Part shown: piece after piece, positions 45,658 to 56,121 of the stretch
Layout of the letters: each line of letters begins with the position of its first letter
Numbering within the stretch: position 1 is the first letter of the stretch
Source of the DNA: Legionella micdadei
GTDB lineage: Bacteria > Pseudomonadota > Gammaproteobacteria > Legionellales > Legionellaceae
Assembly (NCBI RefSeq): GCF_000953635.1
Contig: NZ_LN614830.1
Location: 1,541,001-1,605,000 of the forward strand
DNA length: 64,000 bases
Direction of reading: 5' to 3'
The notes under the pieces: model-generated
Told to the model about the DNA's origin: nothing
What the model saw: the letters and a program-made list of their open reading frames with translations, nothing else
Database searches by the model: none
Program-made: the position numbers and the translations under genes

Positions 45658-46830
45658 TTAGACGCAAACCAATGCCACCTTTTGTGCTATAAGCGCTTCT
45701 TCATCGCCACGAATAACTAAAACCAGGCTGTGTGATTTTGAAATTTGACGACAAGACTTATGACTGTCGGCGGAGTTTAATTCAAGGTTCAATTCAAAAC
45801 CCAAGTGCTTAAGTGGTGACATGATTTTTTCGCGTATAAGCGAGGCGTTTTCGCCAACTCCGCCAGTAAAAATTAAGGCGTCTAGGTCACTGAGCTGGCT
45901 ATAATAGGCTCCAATCGTTTTTTGGATCGCGTAAACGTACATGTCGATAGCAAGTTTGGCATCCTCATCCTGGGCTAGGGCGCGGCTTACTAGTTTGCGC
46001 ATGTCGTTTTCACCAGCAATGCCTTTTAAGCCACTGCGTTTATTTAATAGGGAATCGACCTCTGCGGCACTCATACCTTGCTGCTGCAAATATAAAACAA
46101 TAGCTGGGTCAATATCTCCACAACGCGTACCCATGATAAGCCCGGCTAAAGGAGTCATACCCATCGAAGTATCTATCGATTCACCGTTTTTAATTAAACA
46201 GGCACTTGCCCCGTTCCCCAAATGAAGGGTGATGAAATTACAGGATGAAAAAGGTTTATTTAGAAATGATGCGGCCTGTCGGGCGACATATTCATGATTA
46301 ATTCCATGAAAACCATAACGCTGAATTTGATAATTTGTTGCAGTTTCGGTGTGAATTGCATACTGTCGGACATGTGGCGGCATCGTGTGATGAAAGCCGC
46401 TATCAAAAATCGCCACGTGCACTGCTTCAGGGTAGTATTGCAAGGCAAACTGAATGCCTTCAGCATTGATAGGATTATGAATGGGGGCTAGTTTGGATAG
46501 CCTGCGAATTTCTTCTAAAACTTTGTCATTGATGATTGTGGGTTCATAATACTGTTTACCTCCGTGTACTACACGGTGACCGACTCCTTGAATAGGGTGG
46601 CCGGCTAAATCAATTTTAAGCCGTTGGGCTAAAGCAGCAAAAGCTTGTTCATGGGTTTTAAAATGATGAGGCTCTGTTTCTTTGGTTTCTTTGGTGTGAT
46701 GCCATGCACCTTCAGACTCCCCAATGCCCTCGATTAACCCAAAGAGGAGTGGATAAAGTTGTTGTCTATCAACCTGATAAGCTTTGTATTTGATTGAGGA
46801 GCTACCGGCGTTAAGGGTAAGTATATTCAT
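45658..46830 (-). CDS. ackA: Acetate kinase
   Basis: This 390-residue enzyme has the N-terminal NAGSSSIKYK and the GHRVVHGGKQY motif, HLGNGASACLI, MGMTPLAGLIMGTRCGDIDP and FTGGVGENASLIRE. It interconverts acetyl phosphate and acetate with ATP. Its start codon overlaps the end of pta (46830), so they form the classical pta-ackA operon. Confidence 0.96.
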   Translation of the reverse strand: MNILTLNAGSSSIKYKAYQVDRQQLYPLLFGLIEGIGESEGAWHHTKETKETEPHHFKTHEQAFAALAQRLKIDLAGHPIQGVGHRVVHGGKQYYEPTIINDKVLEEIRRLSKLAPIHNPINAEGIQFALQYYPEAVHVAIFDSGFHHTMPPHVRQYAIHTETATNYQIQRYGFHGINHEYVARQAASFLNKPFSSCNFITLHLGNGASACLIKNGESIDTSMGMTPLAGLIMGTRCGDIDPAIVLYLQQQGMSAAEVDSLLNKRSGLKGIAGENDMRKLVSRALAQDEDAKLAIDMYVYAIQKTIGAYYSQLSDLDALIFTGGVGENASLIREKIMSPLKHLGFELNLELNSADSHKSCRQISKSHSLVLVIRGDEEALIAQKVALVCV

Positions 46831-48893
46831 TATTTGTCTCCTTGGGCCTGTATAGCCGTGACCAAAATTGTATTAATGATGTCTTCGGGAGTACAACCCC
46901 GGCTTAAATCGTTCACTGGCTTATTTAGGCCTAATAAGACTGGGCCAATGGCAAGAGCCCCACTTTCCCTTTGCACCGCTTTATACGTATTATTTCCGGT
47001 GTTGAGATCAGGAAAAATAAGGACATTAGCGTTTCCTGCGAGTTTTGAATTGGGTATTTTTTTTGCTGCAACTTGTGAATCAACTGCTGCATCATATTGA
47101 ATAGGTCCTTCAGCCAATAAATCAGGCTGTAATTGCTTCACTATTTCCATGGCTTTTGCCACCTTTTCGACACTTTCTCCTTTGCCTGAATCACCGGATG
47201 AATAAGATAATAGTGCAACTTTGGGTTCTAGGCCTAAGTTTTTAGCAATCTGAGCAGCTTGAAGAGTAATTTCTGCCAGGGTTTTGCTGTCAGGTTCTGG
47301 ATTAATTGCGCAATCACCATAAATTAATACTCGAGCTGGCATGCACATGATAAAAATGGATGAAACTTTAGCAACACCGGGTTTCGTCTTTATGATTTCT
47401 AAAGCCGGGCGAACCGTATCAGCTGTTGTATGGGTTGCACCGGAAACCATACCATCGGCGTCGCCGCTGTAGACCATCATCGCTGCGAAGTAATTCACAT
47501 CCGTCATGCGTTCTAAGGCTATTGGAAGGTTAACATTTTTATGTTGCCTAAGAAGATGATATTGGTTTGCGTATGCCTCTCTTTTCCCTGAGGTTTCGAT
47601 ATCAATGATGTTAATACCAGGTAAATCTAACTCTAAACGTTTAGCTTGGAGGTGAATTTTTTCGGGTTTTCCGAGCAAAGTAATACGAACAGCCTCTCGT
47701 TTTAAGAGGTAATCAGCTGCTGCCAGAATACGCGGGTCAGTACCCTCTGGAAGGACAATATGCTGCTTGGCTTGTTTCGCTTTATGAATTAATTCGTATA
47801 AAAAGACAGCTGGACTTAATTGGGGTTTGTAGGAAGTATCACTAAGTAATTTCTTCAACGGCTCAGTAAAATAGGGACGCATCGCTTCTATTGCTTGTTT
47901 TACTCGTTCAGGGTCTGCTTTACATAAACTGTATTTTGCTGAAAATAAGGTCGTTGCAGTTTCGTAGGTTTTAAGTCTTGTTAAAAGAACCGGAAATGGG
48001 TTTTCAAGGCCTGCAATGATTTCAAGTATAACGGGGCCTGGTCGTTCTCCATTAGTTAAAACAAGGCCAGCAATTTTTGGATAGTAGGCAGATTGATCAG
48101 CCAATAAAGAACCCAATAAAATATCGATACGATCATCTGGTGTAATGATTAGCATACCACTTCGATCGAGACGTGACTCCAGGAAATTACCGACTGTTTT
48201 GGCTGCAATTGAAAATTGTCTGACTGGCCGATGCAGCTCAGATTTACCAAAAAGCACCTCGGCTTGTAATTTTTGCGCTATATCACGGACCGAGGGATTC
48301 GCTAATTGTTCAAACTCGGGAATAATTGCGATAAAAGGCAAATTGGGAAAATGTTTATGAAAAAGTTTGTTTGCTTCATTTTCATAAAGACTTTCAACTT
48401 GATTGATAATGATTCCTATAACTCGAGCATGAGTTTTTTTACTCACTTCTAAAGCCGCATTTAACACAGACAGGGTGTGCTCTAAGGTTCTATTTTTGGC
48501 TGAGACCATTAGAACCACTTCACAATTCAATTGATAAGCTAAAGTTAAATTGAATTGATACTCAAAAACGGCATTATCGCTTTCAAAATCTGTGCCTTCA
48601 AAATAGGTAAACGTTTTGTCGCCTTCGGTGTTAGTTGTTTCAAGTACTCTCGCAACCAAATCGTCTGGTTGGGTTCTCATCATTGAGATTGCTTGATTGA
48701 CATTCATAAGAGGGGTTATCTTTTGCTCTGCGATGTCTTCTAACAATGGAACTTGAGATTCATCAGATTCAGAAAACAGCTTAAAACAACGCAAAGATTT
48801 TTGTTGTTCTTTTATAATGGAAAGAAATCCGAGCGAAACGAACGATTTTCCCGGACGTTTTTCTATAGCTGTTAAATAGATTTTATTATGCAT
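46830..48893 (-). CDS. pta: Phosphate acetyltransferase
   Basis: This 687-residue protein has a BioD-like N-terminal domain, a central DRTGG domain (about 220-330) and a C-terminal PTA catalytic domain with HIVLPEGTDPRILAAADYLL and VSGATHTTADTVRPALEII. It converts acetyl-CoA and phosphate to acetyl phosphate. It lies upstream of ackA on the same strand and is divergent from mnmC. ATG follows GGGAGCCATTT. Confidence 0.95.
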   Translation of the reverse strand: MHNKIYLTAIEKRPGKSFVSLGFLSIIKEQQKSLRCFKLFSESDESQVPLLEDIAEQKITPLMNVNQAISMMRTQPDDLVARVLETTNTEGDKTFTYFEGTDFESDNAVFEYQFNLTLAYQLNCEVVLMVSAKNRTLEHTLSVLNAALEVSKKTHARVIGIIINQVESLYENEANKLFHKHFPNLPFIAIIPEFEQLANPSVRDIAQKLQAEVLFGKSELHRPVRQFSIAAKTVGNFLESRLDRSGMLIITPDDRIDILLGSLLADQSAYYPKIAGLVLTNGERPGPVILEIIAGLENPFPVLLTRLKTYETATTLFSAKYSLCKADPERVKQAIEAMRPYFTEPLKKLLSDTSYKPQLSPAVFLYELIHKAKQAKQHIVLPEGTDPRILAAADYLLKREAVRITLLGKPEKIHLQAKRLELDLPGINIIDIETSGKREAYANQYHLLRQHKNVNLPIALERMTDVNYFAAMMVYSGDADGMVSGATHTTADTVRPALEIIKTKPGVAKVSSIFIMCMPARVLIYGDCAINPEPDSKTLAEITLQAAQIAKNLGLEPKVALLSYSSGDSGKGESVEKVAKAMEIVKQLQPDLLAEGPIQYDAAVDSQVAAKKIPNSKLAGNANVLIFPDLNTGNNTYKAVQRESGALAIGPVLLGLNKPVNDLSRGCTPEDIINTILVTAIQAQGDK

Positions 48894-49037
48894 AAATGGC
48901 TCCCAAGCTGCATAAATTTAAATTTTCATGACCCTTTACTATACAGTCTAAATGTAAAACGTGCAAAATGATTGTTGAAAAAGAAAATTCAGAAGATTAT
49001 GTTGTTGGCATTTTTATTCAAAGTAGAGTAAGCATTC

Positions 49038-51050
49038 GTGAGTACCCCTTTTGTTCCTATTGAAACCGCAAAATTATCATGGTGCGATGACCTGCCATTT
49101 TCGCAAACTTTTGCAGATATTTATTTCTCTAAACAAAATGGTTTGGCAGAAACTCGGTATGTTTTTATTGAAGGCAATAATTTAATTGAACGCTGGCAAA
49201 ATTTAACGGATGAAACGTTTGTCATAGGGGAAACTGGGTTTGGTACGGGGCTAAACTTTCTATTAACCTGGTCATTATGGCTAGAGTATGCTCCTAAATC
49301 AGCTCGACTTTATTTTTATAGCTGTGAAAAATTTCCGTTGACACGAAATGATTTGCAACACTGTTTAAATCGATGGCCGGAGCTAACGGCCCAAGCTAGC
49401 GCTTTACTGGAAGACTATCCCATATTAACTCCAGGATTCCATTTTTTACCCTTCGAGGAAGGAAGAATTAATCTCGTCCTGATGCTAGGTGATGCGGCAG
49501 CTTGTTATAAGCAACTCCTTGTTTGTGGTGATACGAGTCTAGAGAGTCAATTAAGAATGAATTATGTTGATGCTTGGTTTTTAGATGGGTTTTCCCCAGC
49601 TAAAAATCCGGCAATGTGGTCTGAAGAGTTGTTGCAAATCATGGGGCTTTTGTCAAAACCAGGTACAACTTTGGCTACTTTTTCAGCAGCAGCACTCGTT
49701 AAAAATAATTTGCGATCTGCAGGTTTTAATGTGGTTAAGAGAAAAGGATTCGGCACAAAACGTGAAATGGTTATTGCCCAGTTTCTAGAATCAGGCTCTT
49801 GCAGTAAAAAACTACGTTTAACGCCTTGGCATGTAAATCACGCAGGGCATGCAATAACAACGAAAAAAGCGATTGTACTTGGGGCTGGGCTTGCTGGATG
49901 CTATTCCGCTTATGCTCTGGCTAAGCGTGGGTGGGAAGTGAGTCTAATCGATGAGCATGATGAAGTTGGACAAGGTGCTTCTGGCAATAAACAGGCTGTT
50001 TTATATCCAAAGCTATCGGCTTATCGCTCGCCTCTGACGATGTTTATGCTAACCGCTTTTTTATTTGCAAACCGAGAGTATCGTCGATTATTAAAAACAA
50101 AACCTATTGGTGATCTTTCAGGCATATTGCAATTTGCTTTCAATGCGCGTGAATCTGCTGCTCAGCAAAATTTAGTGAAGTGGCTTTCTTCATACCCTGA
50201 ACTGGGTAAACTTGTCGATGCACAACAAGCGTCCACAATTGCTGGCATTGAGTTGTCTGAAGGAGGGTTATTTATTCCTCATTCAGGATGGATTGATTCC
50301 CAATTATTATGTGATCTCCTGCGTCAGACATCTGGAATTTGCTGGTACCCCAATACCCATATCTCAGAATTACATTACAAAGAAAAAAAATGGCATGCAG
50401 GCGAGCACTCAGCAGAGATTCTAGTGATCGCAAATGGTTATCAGGCAAAACAGTTTGACCAGACATCCCATCTACCGCTAAAAGCGATTCGCGGCCAAAT
50501 GACTATGATTGCAAATAACAAGGCTAGTTCAGCTCTAAAAATTCCTTTGTGTGGCGATGGGCATGTTCTTCCTGCGTATGATGAGATGCATGCAATTGGT
50601 GCTAGCTATCACTTAGGCTCTGTCGATCAAGCAAGTTATTCAGCAGATGATTTAAGCAACCTAAGCAAGGCATCCCAATTACCTGCGGCGATTTCCTGGT
50701 CGCAAGAAATAAAGAAAAACTGGACAGGGATACGCGCTGCCTCAACTGATTATTTACCAATGGTTGGCCCGGTTCCTGATGCGCTTCCTTTCAGATCCCG
50801 ATTTGCTGCCTTAGCGACTAATGCTAAACGATGGATTCCTGAGCCAGGAGCTTATCTGCCAGGTTTGTTTCTTTGCACCGGATTTGGTTCCAGAGGGTTG
50901 ACCACTATCCCGCTGTGTGCAGAATGGTTAGCTACACTGATTAACCAGGAACCTAGTTTGATAACCCAATCGATGATTAAATCCTTATCCCCGGCCCGTT
51001 TTTTAATTAAAGCAATCCTGAAAAATTCCGACATTACCAGCAGTTCATAA
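49038..51050 (+). CDS. mnmC: Bifunctional tRNA modification enzyme MnmC
   Basis: This 670-residue fusion has an N-terminal SAM-dependent methyltransferase (VIGETGFGTGLNFLLTW, DAWFLDGFSPAKNPAMW) and a C-terminal FAD oxidase (VLGAGLAGCYSAYALAKRGW, GASGNKQAVLYPKL). The oxidase removes the carboxymethyl group of cmnm5(s2)U34 and the methyltransferase completes mnm5(s2)U. The start is GTG at 49038. Length matches E. coli MnmC. Confidence 0.96.
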   Translation: MSTPFVPIETAKLSWCDDLPFSQTFADIYFSKQNGLAETRYVFIEGNNLIERWQNLTDETFVIGETGFGTGLNFLLTWSLWLEYAPKSARLYFYSCEKFPLTRNDLQHCLNRWPELTAQASALLEDYPILTPGFHFLPFEEGRINLVLMLGDAAACYKQLLVCGDTSLESQLRMNYVDAWFLDGFSPAKNPAMWSEELLQIMGLLSKPGTTLATFSAAALVKNNLRSAGFNVVKRKGFGTKREMVIAQFLESGSCSKKLRLTPWHVNHAGHAITTKKAIVLGAGLAGCYSAYALAKRGWEVSLIDEHDEVGQGASGNKQAVLYPKLSAYRSPLTMFMLTAFLFANREYRRLLKTKPIGDLSGILQFAFNARESAAQQNLVKWLSSYPELGKLVDAQQASTIAGIELSEGGLFIPHSGWIDSQLLCDLLRQTSGICWYPNTHISELHYKEKKWHAGEHSAEILVIANGYQAKQFDQTSHLPLKAIRGQMTMIANNKASSALKIPLCGDGHVLPAYDEMHAIGASYHLGSVDQASYSADDLSNLSKASQLPAAISWSQEIKKNWTGIRAASTDYLPMVGPVPDALPFRSRFAALATNAKRWIPEPGAYLPGLFLCTGFGSRGLTTIPLCAEWLATLINQEPSLITQSMIKSLSPARFLIKAILKNSDITSSS

Positions 51051-51153
51051 AATCGCTTTGTCAAATGGCCGTAAGGTAATATTGCATTTTTTGGAAAACA
51101 ACTCTTTATTTCTTGTTCTATACTTTAAACTTGAACATATAAATGGAGTTAAC

Positions 51154-51423
51154 ATGAAAAAAATAATATACACTGAGGAAAATTTTGATACTATGCTCAA
51201 GTATTGTGTAATAGTAATGTCTGAGTTAAATCGAATGGATTCATCTCGATTATTGGCTGATCTAGTAGTTATTTTGAGGGAGTATTCACTTTTATTTGAA
51301 GATCAAAAAAGTAATATGTTTACTCTGCCAATTGAATTGCTTGATAACGAGGAGATAGCACTTAATTGGCCAGAAATTAAAATATCTGCCCAACAACACT
51401 CCCTACAATTTATTCGAATATAG
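51154..51423 (+). CDS. Unknown 89-residue protein
   Basis: I do not recognise it. ATG 51154 is preceded by ATGGAGTTAAC with a good ribosome binding site, so I prefer it to the upstream 51058 start. The product (KKIIYTEENFDTMLKYCV...) is acidic and mixed alpha/beta, with no signal or membrane helix. It follows mnmC by 103 bases. Base composition resembles its neighbours. Confidence 0.5.
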   Translation: MKKIIYTEENFDTMLKYCVIVMSELNRMDSSRLLADLVVILREYSLLFEDQKSNMFTLPIELLDNEEIALNWPEIKISAQQHSLQFIRI

Positions 51424-51653
51424 AAGTTGTTCGCATGAATCAAAAGGATGGATGTCCATGTTAATATCTTGGTGAAAAGGGTTTGCTTTTATTTTACTTT
51501 CAGTGAAAACAGCTTTTTCATTTAATTCAGTAAATTGTGACCTGTCCTATGTTCATGCGGGTTGTCCTTGTTTCTTTATTTAAAGAAAGACTTGCTTATC
51601 ACACCTGAGATCGTTACTCTTGCGAACCATTAGTTCACCTAATGAGGTCAGCT

Positions 51654-52442
51654 ATGCCCAACATTGAAATTTTTCAGATAGATGCTTTTTCTGATAAAGT
51701 GTTTTACGGTAATCCTGCGGCAGTTTGTTTACTCAGTGAATGGCTCAACGATGAGCTCATGCAAGCCATTGCAGTTGAAAATAATTTATCCGAGACGGCT
51801 TTTGTAATTGAAGACGAGCAACATGGTTTTCATATCCGTTGGTTTACCCCCAAAGGGGAGATCAGTTTGTGTGGACATGCTACTTTAGCTGCTGGATTTG
51901 CGCTGCATGAGTTAGGTAAAACTAAGGGAGATACAGTCAATTTTTCCAGCTTAAGCGGTCTACTATCAGTGAAGAAAAAAGGTGATCGTTATACTTTAGA
52001 CTTTCCGCGATTAACTTATATGCTGAGCTCAACGCCTGATTTAATCGCGAGCTTGATTGATAAGCCCTATGTCGAAATCTATGAAAGTGATTTGGATTAT
52101 TTAATATTGCTCGAAGATGAAAATAAAGTTGTGCAAACCCAAGTGGACCTTAAAGCGTTAGCGAAATTACCAAAACGCGGGCTCATTCTCACTTCCGGCT
52201 CTGCAGAGGCAGATTTTTATTCACGTTGTTTTTATCCAAGACATAATATTGCAGAAGATCCCGTTACAGGTTCCGCCCATTGTGTGCTTGCTCCTTTTTG
52301 GGCAGAACGACTTGATAAAAAGTCATTGCATGCAATCCAAGGATCGTACCGAAAGGGCGAGGTGTATTGCGAAGTACTTGATGATAGAGTCTATCTCTCA
52401 GGGCATTGTAAATGGTATTCAAAAGGTTATTTGGTTATTTAA
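51654..52442 (+). CDS. PhzF-family isomerase/epimerase-like protein
   Basis: This roughly 262-residue protein matches the PhzF/DapF-like fold: FQIDAFSDKVFYGNPAAVCL, NLSETAFV with the catalytic glutamate, WFTPKGEISLCGHATLAA and DPVTGSAHCVLAPFW. I prefer ATG 51654, with GAGG at 51645, over ATG 51642. Physiological reactions in this family are mostly unknown; phenazine synthesis is not implied. It lies 86 bases before prpB. Confidence 0.88.
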   Translation: MPNIEIFQIDAFSDKVFYGNPAAVCLLSEWLNDELMQAIAVENNLSETAFVIEDEQHGFHIRWFTPKGEISLCGHATLAAGFALHELGKTKGDTVNFSSLSGLLSVKKKGDRYTLDFPRLTYMLSSTPDLIASLIDKPYVEIYESDLDYLILLEDENKVVQTQVDLKALAKLPKRGLILTSGSAEADFYSRCFYPRHNIAEDPVTGSAHCVLAPFWAERLDKKSLHAIQGSYRKGEVYCEVLDDRVYLSGHCKWYSKGYLVI

Positions 52443-52528
52443 GTGCAAAACCATTTAATCTAAAAAAGTTGCTATCAAACAAGTAGCGTGATAAAAATGC
52501 CTTTCACCCGATCAAGGAGCGAGCGTCG

Positions 52529-53413
52529 ATGTCATATTCCGCAGGTAAGCATTTTCGAACATTAGTCAAAGATAATTCGCCATTGCAGGTTGTTGGAACG
52601 ATTAATGCCTACTCTGCAATGCTAGCCGCCTCAGCAGGATGCAAGGCAATCTATCTCTCTGGAGCTGGTGTGGCAAATGCTTCTTATGGGTTACCTGATC
52701 TCGGTATGACCAGTTTAGCCGAGGTTTTAGAAGACGCCAGACGCATAACCCAAGCTTGCGAACTTCCGTTATTAGTTGATGTCGATACCGGATGGGGACA
52801 TGCTTTCAATATTGCAAGAACTATTCAATTAATGGAGAGTACTGGGGTAGCTGCTATCCATATCGAAGATCAAATTTTAGCAAAACGCTGCGGGCATCGT
52901 CCTAACAAAGCCATAGTATCCATGCAAGAAATGGGGGATAGAATAAAAACAGCTGTGGACGCGCGGAAAGATGATAATTTCGTCATCATGGCTCGCACGG
53001 ATGCTTATGCCGTGGAAGGAATGAATGCTGCAATCGAGCGTGCTCAGCTTTGTGTTGAACTAGGGGCGGACATGGTATTTCCAGAAGCCATGACTACTTT
53101 GGATGAATATAGAGAGTTCTGTCGTCATCTTAATGTTCCTGTATTGGCAAACATCACGGAATTTGGCAAAACCCCCTTATTTACTCGTGAGGAGCTTGTA
53201 GAAGCGGGTGTCCGACTAATTTTATATCCTCTTAGCGCGTTTAGAGCAATGTCCTATGCTGCTTTGTCTGTTTATAAAGCAATTGTAGGGGACGGTACAC
53301 AAAAAAAGATGCTAGATAAGATGCAAACGCGTGATGAGTTATATGCTGTGCTTGGTTATAACGATTATGAAAAGAAACTAGACCAATTAATGGAGGGAGA
53401 GGATGGTCAATAA
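52529..53413 (+). CDS. prpB: 2-methylisocitrate lyase
   Basis: This 294-residue isocitrate-lyase-family enzyme has the catalytic [10 protein letters not shown] loop and [19 protein letters not shown] with the Mg-binding aspartates, the PrpB pattern. It cleaves 2-methylisocitrate to pyruvate and succinate in propionate breakdown. ATG follows AAGGAGCGAGCGTCG. The 3' end overlaps prpC by 11 bases. Confidence 0.95.
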   Translation: MSYSAGKHFRTLVKDNSPLQVVGTINAYSAMLAASAGCKAIYLSGAGVANASYGLPDLGMTSLAEVLEDARRITQACELPLLVDVDTGWGHAFNIARTIQLMESTGVAAIHIEDQILAKRCGHRPNKAIVSMQEMGDRIKTAVDARKDDNFVIMARTDAYAVEGMNAAIERAQLCVELGADMVFPEAMTTLDEYREFCRHLNVPVLANITEFGKTPLFTREELVEAGVRLILYPLSAFRAMSYAALSVYKAIVGDGTQKKMLDKMQTRDELYAVLGYNDYEKKLDQLMEGEDGQ

Positions 53414-54524
53414 ATCAGCAGCAGGCTTGGCTGGAGTCATCGCTGGGCAATCAGCTATAGCCACTGTAGGTCAGGAAGAGGAAGGGTTGCATTATCGAGG
53501 TTATTCGATTGATGATTTAGCTGAGTATGCAACTTTTGAAGAAGTCGCTTATCTGTTGCATTACGGTCGTTTACCTTCTCGTGCAGAACTTAACTCCTAC
53601 ATTGATAAATTAGTCAATTTACGGCATTTACCAAGTACATTAAAAACGGTATTGAAGCTTATTCCGAAGAATACCCATCCAATGGATGTGTTGCGTACGG
53701 GTTGCTCCATGCTAGGAACTCTAGAACCTGAGGAAAATTTCTCCCAACAATATGATATTGCCGATCGGCTGCTTGCTTTGCTTCCAGGAATGATGTGTTA
53801 TTGGTATGCTTATCATCATCAGGATAGGGAAATCAGTGGGGAAAGCAATGAGCATACTGTTGGCGGACATTTTTTAACTCTTTTGCATGACAGGGAACCC
53901 ACTGAGATTGAACGCCATATGATGAATGTTTCGCTTATTCTTTACGCGGAGCATGAATTTAATGCTTCTACTTTTGCTGCACGGGTTACTGCGGCAACTT
54001 TGGCTGATTTTTATTCTGCTGTGACTACGGCAATCGGCACATTACGCGGCCCTTTGCATGGCGGGGCCAATGAGGCAGCAATGGAGTTACTCGAACGGTT
54101 TAAAAGCCCAGATGAAGCTGAGCGTATTTTAATGGATATGCTTGCAGGCAAAGAAAAAATCATGGGATTTGGCCATCGTGTGTACAAAGAATGCGATCCC
54201 CGTTCTGATATCATTAAAGAATGGTCGCGTAAACTTGCCGAAGCGAAGCATGATATGTTGCTGTTTCAAGTATCTGAACGTGTTGAAGCAGTCATGCGAC
54301 GGGAGAAGAAGCTGTTCCCAAATCTTGATTTCTATAGCGCTTCTGCTTACCACTATGCAGGTATCCCAACCCATCTATTTACTCCAATCTTTGTCATGTC
54401 AAGAATAACTGGTTGGTCTGCCCATATTTTTGAACAACGTGCAGACAATCGTTTAATTAGGCCAAGTTCTGAGTACACTGGACCTGAACCAAGAAAATAT
54501 GTTCCCATTGAAGCAAGAGGTTGA
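53403..54524 (+). CDS. prpC: 2-methylcitrate synthase
   Basis: This 373-residue citrate-synthase-fold enzyme has [18 protein letters not shown] near the N-terminus, [17 protein letters not shown] with its active-site histidine, [18 protein letters not shown], and [15 protein letters not shown]. The short N-terminus and the prpB/prpD neighbours identify the propionyl-CoA-using methylcitrate synthase rather than the TCA enzyme. A GGAGAGG lies just before its start. prpD starts two bases after its stop. Confidence 0.94.
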   Translation: MVNKSAAGLAGVIAGQSAIATVGQEEEGLHYRGYSIDDLAEYATFEEVAYLLHYGRLPSRAELNSYIDKLVNLRHLPSTLKTVLKLIPKNTHPMDVLRTGCSMLGTLEPEENFSQQYDIADRLLALLPGMMCYWYAYHHQDREISGESNEHTVGGHFLTLLHDREPTEIERHMMNVSLILYAEHEFNASTFAARVTAATLADFYSAVTTAIGTLRGPLHGGANEAAMELLERFKSPDEAERILMDMLAGKEKIMGFGHRVYKECDPRSDIIKEWSRKLAEAKHDMLLFQVSERVEAVMRREKKLFPNLDFYSASAYHYAGIPTHLFTPIFVMSRITGWSAHIFEQRADNRLIRPSSEYTGPEPRKYVPIEARG

Positions 54525-54525
54525 T

Positions 54526-55989
54526 ATGCACTCTTATGTAGAAGATAACGTTAAACCGGATTACGACCCTGTAATTACAGGCATTGCTGATTATGTGTTG
54601 AATAAAGAAATAACGAGTGCAGAAGCGTATGAGACTGCCAGGCTTTGTCTAATGGATACGCTAGGATGCGGGATATTAGCGCTTAATTTCCCTGAGTGCA
54701 CTAAACTGTTGGGGCCTATAGTGCCGGATGCAGTTCTACTTGGTGGAGCACGCGTACCTGGAACAAATTATGAACTTGATCCTGTGCAAGCTGCTTTTAA
54801 CATTGGGACGATGATCAGATGGCTTGATTTCAACGATACTTGGTTAGCCGCGGAATGGGGGCATCCTTCAGACAATTTGGGGGCGATATTGGCCGTAGCC
54901 GACTATGTCAGTCGCCGAAACTTAAAAGAAGATAAGCCAGCAATCACTATGCAAGAAGTGCTAACGGCGATGATTAAAGCGCATGAAATTCAAGGCTGCT
55001 TAGCGCTTGAAAATAGCTTTAATCGAGTTGGTTTAGACCATGTTATCTTAGTGAAAGTAGCAAGCGCAGCTGTAGCTGCCTCTTTGTTAGGTGCTGATCA
55101 CGATATGATGCTTCGTACACTCTCTCAGGTGTTTGTTGATGGACAGAGCCTGAGGACTTACCGACATGCACCCAATGCTGGATCACGTAAATCATGGGCG
55201 GCAGGTGATGCAACTGCTCGAGCAGTGCGGTTGGCATTAATTTCAGCTACTGGAGAGATGGGTTATCCCAGCGCATTGAGTGTGCCTAAATGGGGTTTTT
55301 ATGATGTTCTTTTTGGAGGTAAGGCATTTAAATTCCAAAGGCCGTATGCCAGCTATGTGATGGAGAATGTATTATTTAAGTTGTCCTATCCCGCTGAATT
55401 CCACGCTCAAACTGCAGTTGAATGCGCAGTGATCTTACATGAACAAGTGAAAGAGCGTTTAGATGATATCGCTCGAATCGAATTAGTAACGCATGAATCA
55501 GCGATTCGTATTATTAGTAAGCAAGGTGTATTGCATAATCCTGCTGATCGTGATCATTGCTTGCAATATATGGTTGCAGTCGCTCTTTTATACGGTGATT
55601 TACGTGCTGAGCATTATGAAGATGAGACTGCTGCAGATCCACGCATTGACCAACTGCGTGAAAAAATGTACGTAAGTGAGAATTTGCTATTTTCACGTGA
55701 TTATCATGATCCCGATAAACGCTCTATTGCAAATAGCATTAAGCTCATTTTTAAAGATGGTACCCAGTCTAATTTAGTCACTGTAGAGTATCCAATTGGT
55801 CATAAACGGCGCCGCGATGAGGGCATCCCAGTGTTGCTTGAAAAATTCAAACGCAATCTGGCAACTCGTTATGAACCAGAGCGCATTGATGCGATTCTAG
55901 AGGTAATGAATGATACAAATTCTTTAGCAGCTATGTCAGTCGTGGACTTCATGGCACTTTGGAAACCGGAATCATTGCTGCCAAGTTGA
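54526..55989 (+). CDS. prpD: 2-methylcitrate dehydratase
   Basis: This 487-residue MmgE/PrpD-family protein shows [61 protein letters not shown] and [15 protein letters not shown], typical of PrpD. I use ATG 54526 because the longer frame begins inside prpC and ATG follows AAGAGGTTGAT. It dehydrates 2-methylcitrate to 2-methyl-cis-aconitate. There is no acnD/prpF alternative and no regulator in the cluster, so control is not visible. Confidence 0.94.
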   Translation: MHSYVEDNVKPDYDPVITGIADYVLNKEITSAEAYETARLCLMDTLGCGILALNFPECTKLLGPIVPDAVLLGGARVPGTNYELDPVQAAFNIGTMIRWLDFNDTWLAAEWGHPSDNLGAILAVADYVSRRNLKEDKPAITMQEVLTAMIKAHEIQGCLALENSFNRVGLDHVILVKVASAAVAASLLGADHDMMLRTLSQVFVDGQSLRTYRHAPNAGSRKSWAAGDATARAVRLALISATGEMGYPSALSVPKWGFYDVLFGGKAFKFQRPYASYVMENVLFKLSYPAEFHAQTAVECAVILHEQVKERLDDIARIELVTHESAIRIISKQGVLHNPADRDHCLQYMVAVALLYGDLRAEHYEDETAADPRIDQLREKMYVSENLLFSRDYHDPDKRSIANSIKLIFKDGTQSNLVTVEYPIGHKRRRDEGIPVLLEKFKRNLATRYEPERIDAILEVMNDTNSLAAMSVVDFMALWKPESLLPS

Positions 55990-56004
55990 GAATTTAACGA
56001 AGAG

Positions 56005-56033
56005 CCCGGGTTTAGGCAGAGCCTTAACCTGGG
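56005..56033. terminator. Imperfect hairpin between convergent prpD and acyl-CoA dehydrogenase
   Basis: CCCGGGTTTAGGC (56005-56017) pairs with GCCTTAACCTGGG (56021-56033) with one mismatch and one wobble pair across an AGA loop. It sits 16 bases after the prpD stop and likely terminates it. Confidence 0.5.
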
Positions 56034-56121
56034 AATTTAAATGGAATTTCAACTGTGTTGATGGAAGAAAAGGCATGACGACTGTTGCATGAGTTGATTC
56101 CGAGGTGACCTGCCTCTGGAA